A stretch of 64,000 nucleotides of DNA, from contig NZ_CP049143.1 in assembly GCF_011044495.1 (NCBI RefSeq), positions 5,270,001 through 5,334,000 of the forward strand, written 5' to 3'. Made by a program: the position numbers and the translations under genes. The notes beneath the pieces are model-generated. The model made no database searches and was not told the DNA's origin. It was given only the letters and a program-made list of their open reading frames with translations. Position 1 is the stretch's first letter. Every line of letters starts with the position of its first letter. Of the stretch, positions 18,591-27,408 are shown one piece after another. The DNA is from Roseimicrobium sp. ORNL1 (lineage in GTDB: Bacteria > Verrucomicrobiota > Verrucomicrobiia > Verrucomicrobiales > Verrucomicrobiaceae).

Positions 18591-18608
18591 TTGTGAAATA
18601 TTTCACAA
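18591..18608. promoter_or_regulatory. perfect CRP/FNR-type palindrome upstream of the polyprenyl synthase
   Basis: TTGTGAAATATTTCACAA is an exact 18-bp palindrome. It contains TGTGA-N6-TCACA (18592-18607), the Crp-family consensus core. It ends 18 bases before ATG 18627, so a bound regulator would probably block transcription or initiation; it could also act on the divergent transporter gene 259 bp away. A TTGACT at 18565-18570 may be a -35, but no clear -10 follows. Confidence 0.55.
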
Positions 18609-18626
18609 TCTCCGCTTACCTCACCC

Positions 18627-19634
18627 ATGAAACTGCCCTCCTTCCTCAAACCAAAGGCGGCCTTCCCCTTTGAGTTGGTGAAGCCAGAGCTGGATCGCAT
18701 TGAGCAGATCCTGCAGGAGCAGGCGCGTGCCTTTGACCCGGCTGTGGAGGGGTACGTGTCCTATGTCTGCAACACCTCCGGCAAACGCATCCGCCCAGCC
18801 CTCGCGGTGCTCGCGGGAGGTTCCACAGGAGGCGTCTCAGACGACCACCGGCGGCTCTCGGTCATTCTGGAAATGGTGCACATCGCCTCCTTGGTGCACG
18901 ACGACATCATGGACGGCGCGACCCTGCGCCGCGAAGTACCCACCGCGGCAGCAAAATGGGGCAATGCCCTGAGCGTGCTGCTGGGTGACAGCCTCTTCGC
19001 CTACGCGCTGGAACTGGCGACTGAGTTCTCGGACTCGGGCATCTGCCGCCGCATCGCCCGCGCCTCGCGTGATGTGGCCTGCGGTGAGATCCTGCAGACG
19101 CAGCGCCGTTTTGATTTCAATCTCTCGCTGCCGGATTACTTCCGCATCATCGAGATGAAGACTGCCGCACTCTTCGCGGCCGCGACCGAACTGGGCGCAC
19201 GGCTCAATGGCCAGAGCGATGCCCTGGTGGCCTCCATGGAGAGCTACGGCCTGAAGCTCGGCACCGCGTACCAGATCTACGACGACTGCATCGACCTCGT
19301 GGGCGATGAAAAGGCGATTGGCAAGACCCTCGGCACCGACCTCGCGAAAGGCAAGCTGACCCTGCCGATGCTGTACCTCCTGCAGGACGCCAGCGAGCAG
19401 CAGCGCATTAAATTGCAGCGCATGGTGCTCAAGGGCGAGCCGATGGATACGACAATCCTTGCCGGCATCGCCGACTACGCCGGTGCCATCGACCGGGCCG
19501 TAAGAACCGCGCGTGAAATGCTGGACGATGCGAGGAACAATCTCGTGGGCCTTTCCTCCACCGTCTACAAGGATGCCATGGTCACGGTCACCCACTATCT
19601 GGATGGCCTGCTGGACCAGTGCAAGGCTGCCTGA
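18627..19634 (+). CDS. polyprenyl diphosphate synthase (trans, long-chain)
   Basis: The 335-aa enzyme joins isopentenyl diphosphate units to an allylic primer to build the side chain of respiratory quinone. Both Asp-rich Mg sites are intact: DDIMD at 92-96 and DDCID at 219-223. GKRIRP at 52-57 is the IPP-binding site, and KT (178-179), GT and K motifs follow. Small residues before the first DDxxD (HIASLVH) suggest a longer product, octaprenyl- or heptaprenyl-like (IspB type), but chain length cannot be read with certainty. It follows the CRP-type palindrome. Confidence 0.93.
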   Translation: MKLPSFLKPKAAFPFELVKPELDRIEQILQEQARAFDPAVEGYVSYVCNTSGKRIRPALAVLAGGSTGGVSDDHRRLSVILEMVHIASLVHDDIMDGATLRREVPTAAAKWGNALSVLLGDSLFAYALELATEFSDSGICRRIARASRDVACGEILQTQRRFDFNLSLPDYFRIIEMKTAALFAAATELGARLNGQSDALVASMESYGLKLGTAYQIYDDCIDLVGDEKAIGKTLGTDLAKGKLTLPMLYLLQDASEQQRIKLQRMVLKGEPMDTTILAGIADYAGAIDRAVRTAREMLDDARNNLVGLSSTVYKDAMVTVTHYLDGLLDQCKAA

Positions 19635-19706
19635 TCGTCACGCGATCCAAGCCGCAACTTCACCTTCCGTCGTTGACGCCATGGCGCAACTTGCTTGGGT
19701 GCGCGC

Positions 19707-20405
19707 ATGTCCGGCTCCCAGCGCATCCATGATCTTCCTGAGCACGATCGCCCTCGTGAAAGGCTTCTGAGACTGGGGGCGGAATCGCTGACTCATGCCG
19801 AATTGCTGGCGCTCTTCATCAACACGGGCATGCGGGGGGAGAATGCCATCCAGGTCGCCGAGCGCTTGCTGCGCGAGACCAAGAACCTTCGCAACCTCTC
19901 CAGGATGGGAGGCAAGGAACTGGCAAAGATAAAAGGACTCGGCCCTGCCAAGGCAGCCCACATCGCAGCCGCCTTCGAATTGGGTCGACGAGCCACCGTG
20001 GAGCAGGTGCTGGAGGAGAAACTCGACGAACCGGAGAAGGTCTACCGCTACCTCGGCCAGGACATGGCGCGGCAGGGTTACGAGACCCTGCGCATCCTGG
20101 TGCTGAATACCAGAATGGGGCTGGAACATGATGAAATGGTCTTCCAAGGGACGGTAAACGAGAGCCCCGCGCACCCACGGGAAATCATGCGCATCGCTGC
20201 GGTCCACCGCGCCCACTCCTTTATCCTCGCGCACAATCACCCCAGCGGAGATCCTTCCCCCAGTGAAATGGACCGGCGCTTCACCCAGCGCATCCGGCAG
20301 TGCGCGGAAATCATGCAGATCCAGTTCGCAGACCACGTCATCATCGGCGCCCCGCGACAGGGCAGTCAGCCATGGTTCAGCTTCCGGGCGGCGGGGTTGC
20401 TGTGA
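19707..20405 (+). CDS. radC: RadC family JAB-domain protein
   Basis: The product is 232 aa from ATG 19707. The N-terminal half has helix-hairpin-helix motifs (LLALFINTGMRGEN, then AKIKGLGPAKAAHIAAA). The C-terminal half is a JAMM/JAB1 domain whose zinc motif HNHPSGDPSPSEMD fits HxHx7SxxD, with the upstream glutamate in NESPAHPREI. Family members were linked to DNA repair, but the biochemical role is unsettled. The length matches the family. It starts 72 bases after the polyprenyl synthase stop. Confidence 0.93.
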   Translation: MSGSQRIHDLPEHDRPRERLLRLGAESLTHAELLALFINTGMRGENAIQVAERLLRETKNLRNLSRMGGKELAKIKGLGPAKAAHIAAAFELGRRATVEQVLEEKLDEPEKVYRYLGQDMARQGYETLRILVLNTRMGLEHDEMVFQGTVNESPAHPREIMRIAAVHRAHSFILAHNHPSGDPSPSEMDRRFTQRIRQCAEIMQIQFADHVIIGAPRQGSQPWFSFRAAGLL

Positions 20406-20455
20406 GCAAGCTTGCACTGTGAAGGGGAATGGAGCGACTGCAGCCCTGGGAGCAG

Positions 20456-20534
20456 CCCTGGGAGCGCTGGCCTCTGGCCGGCGTATTCATGCACCCGGCG
20501 AGCAGCAGCCGGCCAGAGGCCAGCGCTCCCAGGG
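20456..20534. repeat. perfect 27-bp inverted repeat (REP-like palindromic element)
   Basis: Arms at 20456-20482 and 20508-20534 are perfectly complementary over 27 bp and enclose a 25-base loop. The inner part of each arm contains GGCCTCTGGCC or its complement. The left arm begins in a short direct duplication of CAGCCCTGGGAG. No T-tract follows, so it is not a simple terminator for radC. It lies between radC and lpxA and looks like a dispersed extragenic palindrome. Confidence 0.8.
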
Positions 20535-20633
20535 CCCATGCGAAAAAGTCACCTCTTGAGGTGTGGAGTACCTACAACACATGGGTTGCGAGCTTGAAGG
20601 TCCCGCGCCACCATCGGCGCATCTGTCTCCATC

Positions 20634-21428
20634 ATGGTTCATCCCACCGCCATCATCTCCCCCGAAGCCGAAATCGACCCCTCTGCCGAAGTGGGGGCCT
20701 ATGCCATCATCGAGGGACCAGTGAAGATAGGCGCGGGCTGCAAAATCGCCCCGCATGCCCAGATTTTGGGGGACACGCTCATCGGTGAAGGCACCACCAT
20801 TGGGCGGGGCGCAGTCATTGGAGAAACGCCCCAGGACATCGGCTTCACCACCGCCATCGCCAGCGGGGTGCGCCTCGGTAAAAACAACGTCATCCGCGAG
20901 CATGTCACCATCCACCGCGGCTCCAAGGAAGGGGGCACGACCGAGATCGGGGACCACAACTTCCTCATGGTCGGCTCCCACCTCGGCCACGACGTGAGGC
21001 TGGGGAACCGGAACATCCTGGCCAATGCCGTGCTGGTGGCCGGGCATGTGCACATTGGGAACAACACCTTCGTGGGCGGCAGCGCCGTGTTTCACCAGTT
21101 CATCCGCATCGGGGATTTCTGTGTGGTGCAGGGAAATGGCAGCTTCAGCCGGGACATCCCCCACTACTGTGCCGCCCAGCGGGTCAACCGCCTCAGCGGC
21201 CTGAATGTGGTCGGCCTGCGCCGTCAAGGCTTCAATTCGGAGGACCGGGCCGGTATCAAGGACCTCTTCAATCTTGTGTTTCGTTCTGGTCACAATCTCA
21301 CCCAGGCCCTCGGCGCCGCCCGTGAGCGGACTTGGAGCGAACACGCGGCCAAGTTGCTGGCCTTCCTGGAGGCTCCCAGCAAGAAGGGCGTCTGCACCCT
21401 GTCCCTGCGGCACGAGGAGGACGAATAA
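20634..21428 (+). CDS. lpxA: acyl-ACP--UDP-N-acetylglucosamine O-acyltransferase
   Basis: The 264-aa enzyme performs the first committed step of lipid A synthesis, moving a 3-hydroxyacyl chain from ACP to UDP-GlcNAc. A left-handed beta-helix is clear from hexapeptide repeats (for example IGAGCKIAP, IGEGTTIGRGAVIG, LGNRNILANAVLVAG). His119 in SHLGHD corresponds to the catalytic histidine of the family. A helical C-terminus follows (GIKDLFNLVFRSG). It is followed by lptD, so lipid A synthesis and LPS export are adjacent here. Confidence 0.96.
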   Translation: MVHPTAIISPEAEIDPSAEVGAYAIIEGPVKIGAGCKIAPHAQILGDTLIGEGTTIGRGAVIGETPQDIGFTTAIASGVRLGKNNVIREHVTIHRGSKEGGTTEIGDHNFLMVGSHLGHDVRLGNRNILANAVLVAGHVHIGNNTFVGGSAVFHQFIRIGDFCVVQGNGSFSRDIPHYCAAQRVNRLSGLNVVGLRRQGFNSEDRAGIKDLFNLVFRSGHNLTQALGAARERTWSEHAAKLLAFLEAPSKKGVCTLSLRHEEDE

Positions 21429-21601
21429 AGTCCTCGCCCAGGCGGCCTTCCCACCGATGCCTGTCCTTGGGTGAACACTGGCAGATTTCTTGTCCTTTTC
21501 CTTGCCGCCTCCAGCCTGTTCGCCTATTTCATGGATTTTAACAACCTGCTCCCAACACCGTCCGCCACCGCGGACGAGCCCACTCTCCCGACTCCCGCAC
21601 C

Positions 21602-24064
21602 ATGAAGCATGTTCTTCCCCTCCTCGGTTGCGTCTTGCTGGCAGCCGCCAGCGTCCAAGGACAGTCATCCGACATCTTGGGAACGCTGACCAGCAACATC
21701 AACATCGAGGGCCTCGAAACGTCCTTCGATCCCACCACGGGAATCGCTACCGCCAAGGGCGATGTGTACATCAAGTACGAGGACACCGAAATCAAAGCCG
21801 CCCAGGCGGACTACAACTCCACCACCGGTGATGTCATCGCCAAGGGCAACGTGGTCGTGGTCAAGCAGGGGAATATCTACCGCGGTGAGAACATCACCTA
21901 CAACGTCAAAACCCAGGAGCTCAGCGCCAACAATATCCGCAGCGCCCTTCCCCCGATTTTCTATCAGGCGGAAGACTTCCAAACCAACGCGGGCGAGCTG
22001 AAGCGCATCGACGGCACGGACTCCTACTTCACCACGCACGACGCCCAGAGCCCGAACTACCGGGTGAAGGCCAAGTCCATCACCATCTATCCGGAAGACC
22101 GGATTGTGATGAAGCACGTGAAGGTCTACCTGGGCAACACCCCGGTATTCTACCTCCCCTACATCGTCCAGCCGCTTAATGATGAGCTGGGTTACTTCTT
22201 CCAGCCGGGCTACACCAGCCAATGGGGCGTTTTCCTGCTCAACCAGTACGGGGTGATGCACGGTGACCATACCCTGGCCAAATATCACCTCGACCTCCGC
22301 AGCGAGCGCGGTGTGGGTGTGGGTGCTGACTTCCAGTCCATGAAGTGGAAGAAGCTGGGCAACGACAACTTCGGCCACCTGACCTTCTACTACGCCTACG
22401 ACACGAATCCGGAAGAAGGCGTGAATGACTCCATCCGCCCGGACAGCCTGGTCGATGAGAACCGCTACCGCATCGGGTTCCAGCATCGCATCTTCATTCC
22501 CGGTCCTGCCGAGAGCACCTGGTACCTGGACTTCGACCTCACGAAACTGAGCGATCAGTTCATGCTGGAAGACTACTACCTGAATGACTTCCGCATCAAC
22601 CCCGAGCCGGACAACCACGTCAAGCTGGTGCACCGCGACGACCGCTTCACGGCGACGCTGCTGGCCCGCTTCCAGATGAACGACTTCTATCACACGGACA
22701 CCCGTCTGCCGGAACTCGCCTTTGACTTCACCCGCTCCCGCATCGCCAACACCAACTTCTACTACCAGGGCGAAACGACCTTGGGGGCCTATGCTGACAA
22801 GCTCTCCGAGAACGAACAACTCATCCTGCAGAGCAAGATCGCCCAGCAGAGAGCAGTGCTGAACAGCTTCGGCTCGGGTTCCGCTCCGACCGCAACGGTC
22901 ATCGGACCTGATGGCGTCCCCACGACTGTGCCGATTGTCGCCACGGAACTGGCTGGCACCACCCTCACCTCGAACAACTCCGCCTTCCTGCGCGCCACTC
23001 CGCGCCAGCTCTTCACTCGCGACGACGTGGAGCAGGACCTCGAGGCCCTGCAGGGCGAGCTGAACGAAAACAAGTTCTTCCGCTTCCACAGCTATCATGA
23101 AGTGCTGTATCCGATGAGCTTCGGCGCCAATAACTTCATCAACTTCGTGCCCCGCATCGGTGGTGGCGCCACCTACTACGGAGACGTGGAAGGCGGCACC
23201 GAAGACATCGACTCAGACACCCGCCCGCTCTTCCAGATCGGCTTCGACCTCTCCGCGAAGTTCAGCAAGACTTGGGATGACGTGCACAACCGCACGCTCG
23301 GTCTGGATGGCCTGCGCCACATCGTGCAGCCCTACGTCAACTACTCCTACCTGGATGCGGGTGACGTCGAAGGCCTGCCCACCGTGGATCGCCTGACGCC
23401 CAGTACCCGTCCCCGCCCCATCGATGTGCCGCTCTTCACCGCGACGGACAGCTTCCACACGTGGAATGTGGCCCGCATCGGGGTGCGCAACCTCTTCCAG
23501 ACCAAGCGTGACGAGGCCACGCACAACTGGGCCGGCCTGAACACCTACATGGACATCTTCATGGAGGACCCCGAGTTCGACCGCAGCGTCTCGAACCTCT
23601 ACAACGACCTGTTCTGGTATCCGGTGCCCTGGCTTGCCTTCACCATCGACAGCCAGCTTCCCATCGGCAACAGCGACTTCAACTTCACGGAAGTCAACTC
23701 GGCCATCACCTGGATGCCCAGCAAGCGCCTCTCCTTCACGCTCGGTCACCAGCTCCTCAGCGACAACCCCCTCTTCATCGACAGCAGTCTGATCTACTCG
23801 CGTGTCTACGCCAAGATCAACGAGAACTGGGGCTTCTCCATGAACCACATCTACGAAATGGATGACTCCACCCTGGAGTACCAGAGCTACAGCATCCACC
23901 GCGACCTCGCGAGCTGGACCATGGCGCTGGGCGGCCTGGTGCGTGACAACCGTGGCGAAAATGAATACGGCCTGGTGCTGTCTTTCACCCTCAAGGATTT
24001 CCCCAACGTGAGCATTCCGCTCGACCTCGACCCGAATCCCACGGGCCGCGGCGGCAGCGAATAG
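21602..24064 (+). CDS. lptD: LPS-assembly protein LptD (OstA-like)
   Basis: The 820-aa product has a signal peptide (1-20) and an N-terminal jelly-roll LptA/OstA-like domain (about 35-140: GIATAKGDVYIKYEDTEIKAAQADY, GDVIAKGNV). This is followed by a long aromatic-rich beta-barrel with the family patterns PVFYLPYI and WGVFLLNQYGV. It inserts LPS into the outer leaflet of the outer membrane together with LptE. The conserved cysteine pairs of the E. coli protein are not obvious, as in many non-proteobacterial members. A terminator closes the gene. Confidence 0.9.
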   Translation: MKHVLPLLGCVLLAAASVQGQSSDILGTLTSNINIEGLETSFDPTTGIATAKGDVYIKYEDTEIKAAQADYNSTTGDVIAKGNVVVVKQGNIYRGENITYNVKTQELSANNIRSALPPIFYQAEDFQTNAGELKRIDGTDSYFTTHDAQSPNYRVKAKSITIYPEDRIVMKHVKVYLGNTPVFYLPYIVQPLNDELGYFFQPGYTSQWGVFLLNQYGVMHGDHTLAKYHLDLRSERGVGVGADFQSMKWKKLGNDNFGHLTFYYAYDTNPEEGVNDSIRPDSLVDENRYRIGFQHRIFIPGPAESTWYLDFDLTKLSDQFMLEDYYLNDFRINPEPDNHVKLVHRDDRFTATLLARFQMNDFYHTDTRLPELAFDFTRSRIANTNFYYQGETTLGAYADKLSENEQLILQSKIAQQRAVLNSFGSGSAPTATVIGPDGVPTTVPIVATELAGTTLTSNNSAFLRATPRQLFTRDDVEQDLEALQGELNENKFFRFHSYHEVLYPMSFGANNFINFVPRIGGGATYYGDVEGGTEDIDSDTRPLFQIGFDLSAKFSKTWDDVHNRTLGLDGLRHIVQPYVNYSYLDAGDVEGLPTVDRLTPSTRPRPIDVPLFTATDSFHTWNVARIGVRNLFQTKRDEATHNWAGLNTYMDIFMEDPEFDRSVSNLYNDLFWYPVPWLAFTIDSQLPIGNSDFNFTEVNSAITWMPSKRLSFTLGHQLLSDNPLFIDSSLIYSRVYAKINENWGFSMNHIYEMDDSTLEYQSYSIHRDLASWTMALGGLVRDNRGENEYGLVLSFTLKDFPNVSIPLDLDPNPTGRGGSE

Positions 24065-24094
24065 TCCACTGCAGTCCTTTTCCTGACGTTTTTG

Positions 24095-24130
24095 AAACCC
24101 GGTGCACTCGCTTGAGTCACCGGGTTTTTC
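24095..24130 (+). terminator. intrinsic terminator after lptD
   Basis: A perfect 10-bp stem, AAACCCGGTG / CACCGGGTTT (24095-24104 / 24118-24127), with a 13-base loop is followed by a short T run, 31 bases past the lptD stop. Confidence 0.85.
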
Positions 24131-24230
24131 TTTGGGCGCAAAATACTGCGGCTTTTCCCTTCTCACTTGAGGCAGTGCGGAACGGAGCTTTAGTCCCCAC
24201 GCCCCCACATCGCCTCACTCCCTCCCGCGC

Positions 24231-25553
24231 ATGAAGCTCACGATTATTGGTTCTGGTTACGTCGGTCTCACCACAGGCGCCTGCCTCGCAGAAGTCGGTC
24301 ACCACGTCATGTGCGTGGACAATGACGCAAGAAAGGTCGAGACACTCCTCGCAGGCAAGATTCCGATCTACGAGCCCGGCTTGGAGAACATCGTGCGGAA
24401 GAACGTGATGTCGAAACGCCTGCAGTTCACCACCAGCACCGAAGAGGGTGTAAACTACGGGGAGGTCATTTTTATTGCCGTGCCCACCCCGCCCCAGCCG
24501 GACGGCAGCGTGGATCTCAGCTTCATCGAGAAAGTAGCACGTGAAATCGCCGTGTGTCTCGACAGCTATCGCGTCATTGTGGACAAGAGCACGGTCCCCG
24601 TGAAGACCGGTGAGCGCGTGGCGCATACCATCCGCCGCTATGCCAAGGCCGGTGTGGAGTTCGACGTGGTGAGCAATCCGGAATTCCTCCGTGAAGGCAG
24701 CGCCGTGGATGATCTGATGAACCCGGATCGCATCGTGATCGGCGGCAACAGCGACCGCGCCCTGGCTCTCATGCAGAAGGTTTACGAGCCCTTCGTGGCT
24801 CCGGTGCTGGTGACTGACATCAACAGCGCGGAACTCATCAAGCACGCCGCAAACAGCTTCCTGGCCCTGAAGATTTCCTACATCAATGCCGTCTCCGAGA
24901 TCTGCGAGGTGAGCGGTGCCGATGTTGAGAAAGTCGCCGAAGGCATCGGCATGGACAAGCGCATCGGTCGCAGCTTCCTGAATGCCGGCCTCGGCTACGG
25001 TGGCTCCTGCTTCCCCAAGGATATTGCAGCCTTCATCGCCATTGCCGAGCAACTCGGCACGCCCTTCACGCTGCTGAAGGAAGTACAGGAGATCAACAGC
25101 CACCAGTTCACCCGCTTCCTCGACGCGGTCCGCGAAGCCCTCTGGGTGCTCAAGGAAAAGAAAATTGCCGTGTGGGGCCTGAGCTTCAAGCCGAACACGG
25201 ATGACGTCCGCTCCAGCGTGGCCATCAACGTCGTGGAGGCCCTGGTGGCCGAGGGCGCCGATGTCACCGCCTATGACCCCAAGGCGATGGACAAATTCAA
25301 GGAGCTTCCCGTCTCTTCCAAGATCAAGCTGGCAGCCAGCCCCCTCGAGGCGGCCCAAGGCGCCGAAGCCCTCATCATCGCCACGGAGTGGTCCGAGTTC
25401 GCTTCCGTCGATCTCGCAGAGCTTCGCAACGTCATGCGTGCTCCGTTGATCTTCGACGGCCGCAACCTGCTCGACCCCACCGCCGCCCAAGCCTACGGCT
25501 TCCAGTACCGAGGAATCGGTCGTGGTACCCTGTCCGCGGTGCCACAAGCGTAA
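24231..25553 (+). CDS. ugd: UDP-glucose/GDP-mannose dehydrogenase family protein (probable UDP-glucose 6-dehydrogenase)
   Basis: The 440-aa enzyme oxidises UDP-glucose to UDP-glucuronate with two NAD. An N-terminal Rossmann motif GSGYVGLTTG (7-16) is followed by VPTPPQPDG, STVPVKTG and FLREGSA (152-158). The catalytic cysteine is C260 in GYGGSCFPKD, followed by the C-terminal domain with SFKPNTDDVRSS. Length and motifs match UDP-glucose dehydrogenases better than GDP-mannose ones. The product feeds capsule, exopolysaccharide or lipid A decoration. It has its own transcription unit after the lptD terminator. Confidence 0.92.
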   Translation: MKLTIIGSGYVGLTTGACLAEVGHHVMCVDNDARKVETLLAGKIPIYEPGLENIVRKNVMSKRLQFTTSTEEGVNYGEVIFIAVPTPPQPDGSVDLSFIEKVAREIAVCLDSYRVIVDKSTVPVKTGERVAHTIRRYAKAGVEFDVVSNPEFLREGSAVDDLMNPDRIVIGGNSDRALALMQKVYEPFVAPVLVTDINSAELIKHAANSFLALKISYINAVSEICEVSGADVEKVAEGIGMDKRIGRSFLNAGLGYGGSCFPKDIAAFIAIAEQLGTPFTLLKEVQEINSHQFTRFLDAVREALWVLKEKKIAVWGLSFKPNTDDVRSSVAINVVEALVAEGADVTAYDPKAMDKFKELPVSSKIKLAASPLEAAQGAEALIIATEWSEFASVDLAELRNVMRAPLIFDGRNLLDPTAAQAYGFQYRGIGRGTLSAVPQA

Positions 25554-25686
25554 GCAGCTGGCGCACGCTGGCCGTGGAGCCGTGCGTCCTCGCACTGTGT
25601 AGCAAACATCGATGGCTGCTTGTTCAGCAGCCAAAGCAGCGCTATGGTGACGGTTCCCACCGTTCCAACCATCTGCGTCCCGCCCC

Positions 25687-26940
25687 TTGTCCGCCACTCC
25701 TCCCCCTGCCCGCGCCCTCGCCCTTCAAGTCCTCCTCGACTGGGAGCGCGGTGAAACCTATGCCCAGGACCTGATCGAGCGTCACGCGGCACGGCATCAA
25801 CTGGCGCACCGCGATGCCGCTCTGCTGCAAACGCTGGTGTTCGGAGTCTTGCGTAACATCAGCCTGCTCGACACGTGGCTGGATGAGCTGTGCAGCAACA
25901 AGCGCTTGGAGACGAAGGTGCACTGGCTCCTGCGCTTGGGCGTGGCTCAGTTGCTCGTTCTGGAGATGCCTCCGCATGCCGCGGTGAATGAGACTGTTTC
26001 GCTCGCGGACGGCAAGGCACGCGGCCTCGTGAATGCCGTGCTCCGTCGCGCGGAGCGCGAGAGGAGCGAACTCCTGGCCTTCGCCGAAAAGCTGCCTCCG
26101 CAGGATCGCTTCTCCCATCCCGACTGGCTCATCGAGCGCTGGAGCAAGCAATACAGCGAGCAGGAAGCGCTGAAGCTTTGCGAGTGGAATCAGGATCCTG
26201 CGTCCACCTACATTCGCATCAACCGGCTCCATCCTGAGCCGCTGAACGAGGCTGCCACTGCGGAACTTGCGAAGACCTCGAACCCCGAGTTCTTCCGGGT
26301 CGACACTCCGCCACGCGACTGGCTCGCCGCCGGGCAGTGTTATGTACAGGACCCCAGCACCGCTGTTGCCTGTGAACTGCTGGCACCGGAGCCGGGCGAC
26401 GTCGTACTCGATGCCTGCGCCGCTCCCGGAGGTAAAGCGGCGTACCTCGCGCAGATGATGCGCAACAAGGGCCGCATCATCGCCACGGATGCCATGCCGC
26501 GCCGCGTGAAACGCATGGAGGAGAACTTCGGGCGTCTGCACGTGACTATTGCGGAAACGCCCGCCGTGGACTGGACCAAGGCCACCGCGGCCGTCTTCGG
26601 AGGCCTGCAGTTTGATCGTATTCTCATTGATGCTCCATGCAGCAACACCGGGGTCATGCGCCGCCGCGTGGATGTCCGCTGGAGGTTGCAACCGTGGTTC
26701 TTCAAGGAGATGACCCAAACGCAGTCGACCATTCTCGATGCCGTGGCTCCGCTGCTGAAACCCGGCGGCTCGCTGGTCTACAGCACGTGCAGTCTGGACC
26801 ACGAGGAAAACGAAGAGGTGGTGCAGGCCTTTCTCCAGCGCCACCGTGGCATGCGGCTCAAGGAAACCCGCTCCACCCTGCCCTGGCGTGATCAAGTGGA
26901 CGGAGCCTTCGCGGCTCTCATCACCAAATCAGCGCGCTGA
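25687..26940 (+). CDS. rsmB: 16S rRNA (cytosine-C5)-methyltransferase RsmB-like
   Basis: The 417-aa enzyme has an N-terminal NusB-like helical domain (ARALALQVLLDWERGETY ... LAHRDAALLQTLVFGVLR), then the methyltransferase: DACAAPGGKAAYL (SAM-binding motif I), DAPCSNTG with the first catalytic cysteine, and YSTCSLDHEENE with the second. It should methylate C967-type cytosine in 16S rRNA. The start is TTG 25687: an in-frame stop lies 37-39 bases upstream, and no ATG or GTG precedes the NusB-like core. SNTGVMRRRVDVRW replaces the usual SGTG...HPDIKW variant. Confidence 0.9.
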   Translation: MSATPPPARALALQVLLDWERGETYAQDLIERHAARHQLAHRDAALLQTLVFGVLRNISLLDTWLDELCSNKRLETKVHWLLRLGVAQLLVLEMPPHAAVNETVSLADGKARGLVNAVLRRAERERSELLAFAEKLPPQDRFSHPDWLIERWSKQYSEQEALKLCEWNQDPASTYIRINRLHPEPLNEAATAELAKTSNPEFFRVDTPPRDWLAAGQCYVQDPSTAVACELLAPEPGDVVLDACAAPGGKAAYLAQMMRNKGRIIATDAMPRRVKRMEENFGRLHVTIAETPAVDWTKATAAVFGGLQFDRILIDAPCSNTGVMRRRVDVRWRLQPWFFKEMTQTQSTILDAVAPLLKPGGSLVYSTCSLDHEENEEVVQAFLQRHRGMRLKETRSTLPWRDQVDGAFAALITKSAR

Positions 26941-27014
26941 CGCAGAAAGTGCGGCGCGCACGGGATTCTTGACCTTTGGCGGCGAAAGGCCGATCCTAAG
27001 GGAAGCCCTCAAAA

Positions 27015-27389
27015 ATGCGCGCTGACCTGTATCTCCATCACATCCGCATCTTCAAGACCCGCAGCCTGGCCACCCAGGCCTGCAACAAGGGCAATGTGCG
27101 CATCGATGGCCAGCAACTGAAGCCAGCACGCGATGTGAAGGTTGGCGAAACGCTGGAGGTGGATCGCGCCGAGCTGAAACTCATCCTCCGCGTGATCGAT
27201 TTTCCTGCGAGCCGTGTGGGCGCCCCGCTTGTGCCCAAGTATGTGGAGAACCTCACCCCCGAGGAGAACTATCTGCGTGCTGCGGAAATCCGCCGTGAGA
27301 AGGAACTCGTGATGCCCGGCATCCTGGCGGCGAAGCCAGATAAGAAACAGCTGCGGCAGATTCGGGAACTGATGGAGCGGAATCTCTAA
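27015..27389 (+). CDS. S4-domain RNA-binding protein (Hsp15/HslR-like)
   Basis: The 124-aa product has an S4 domain over about residues 1-65 (RADLYLHHIRIFKTRSLATQAC, then GNVRIDGQQLKPARDVKVGETLEV). This is the arrangement of HslR, which binds stalled 50S subunits carrying peptidyl-tRNA. The C-terminal extension (about 70-124) is basic and helical. AAGGGA at 26998-27003 is a reasonable ribosome site. It lies 74 bases after rsmB, so two RNA-related genes may share a transcript. Confidence 0.88.
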   Translation: MRADLYLHHIRIFKTRSLATQACNKGNVRIDGQQLKPARDVKVGETLEVDRAELKLILRVIDFPASRVGAPLVPKYVENLTPEENYLRAAEIRREKELVMPGILAAKPDKKQLRQIRELMERNL

Positions 27390-27408
27390 TCACCTGCTTT
27401 CTCGACAT

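Noticed and set aside
21665-23098. 477-aa minus-strand frame opposite lptD
   Set aside because: It is the Val/Gly-rich antisense of a clear LptD gene, with no ribosome site and no motif.
24117-25697. 526-aa minus-strand frame opposite the UDP-glucose dehydrogenase
   Set aside because: The sense gene carries all catalytic motifs. The antisense product is low-complexity His/Asp/Gly-rich sequence.
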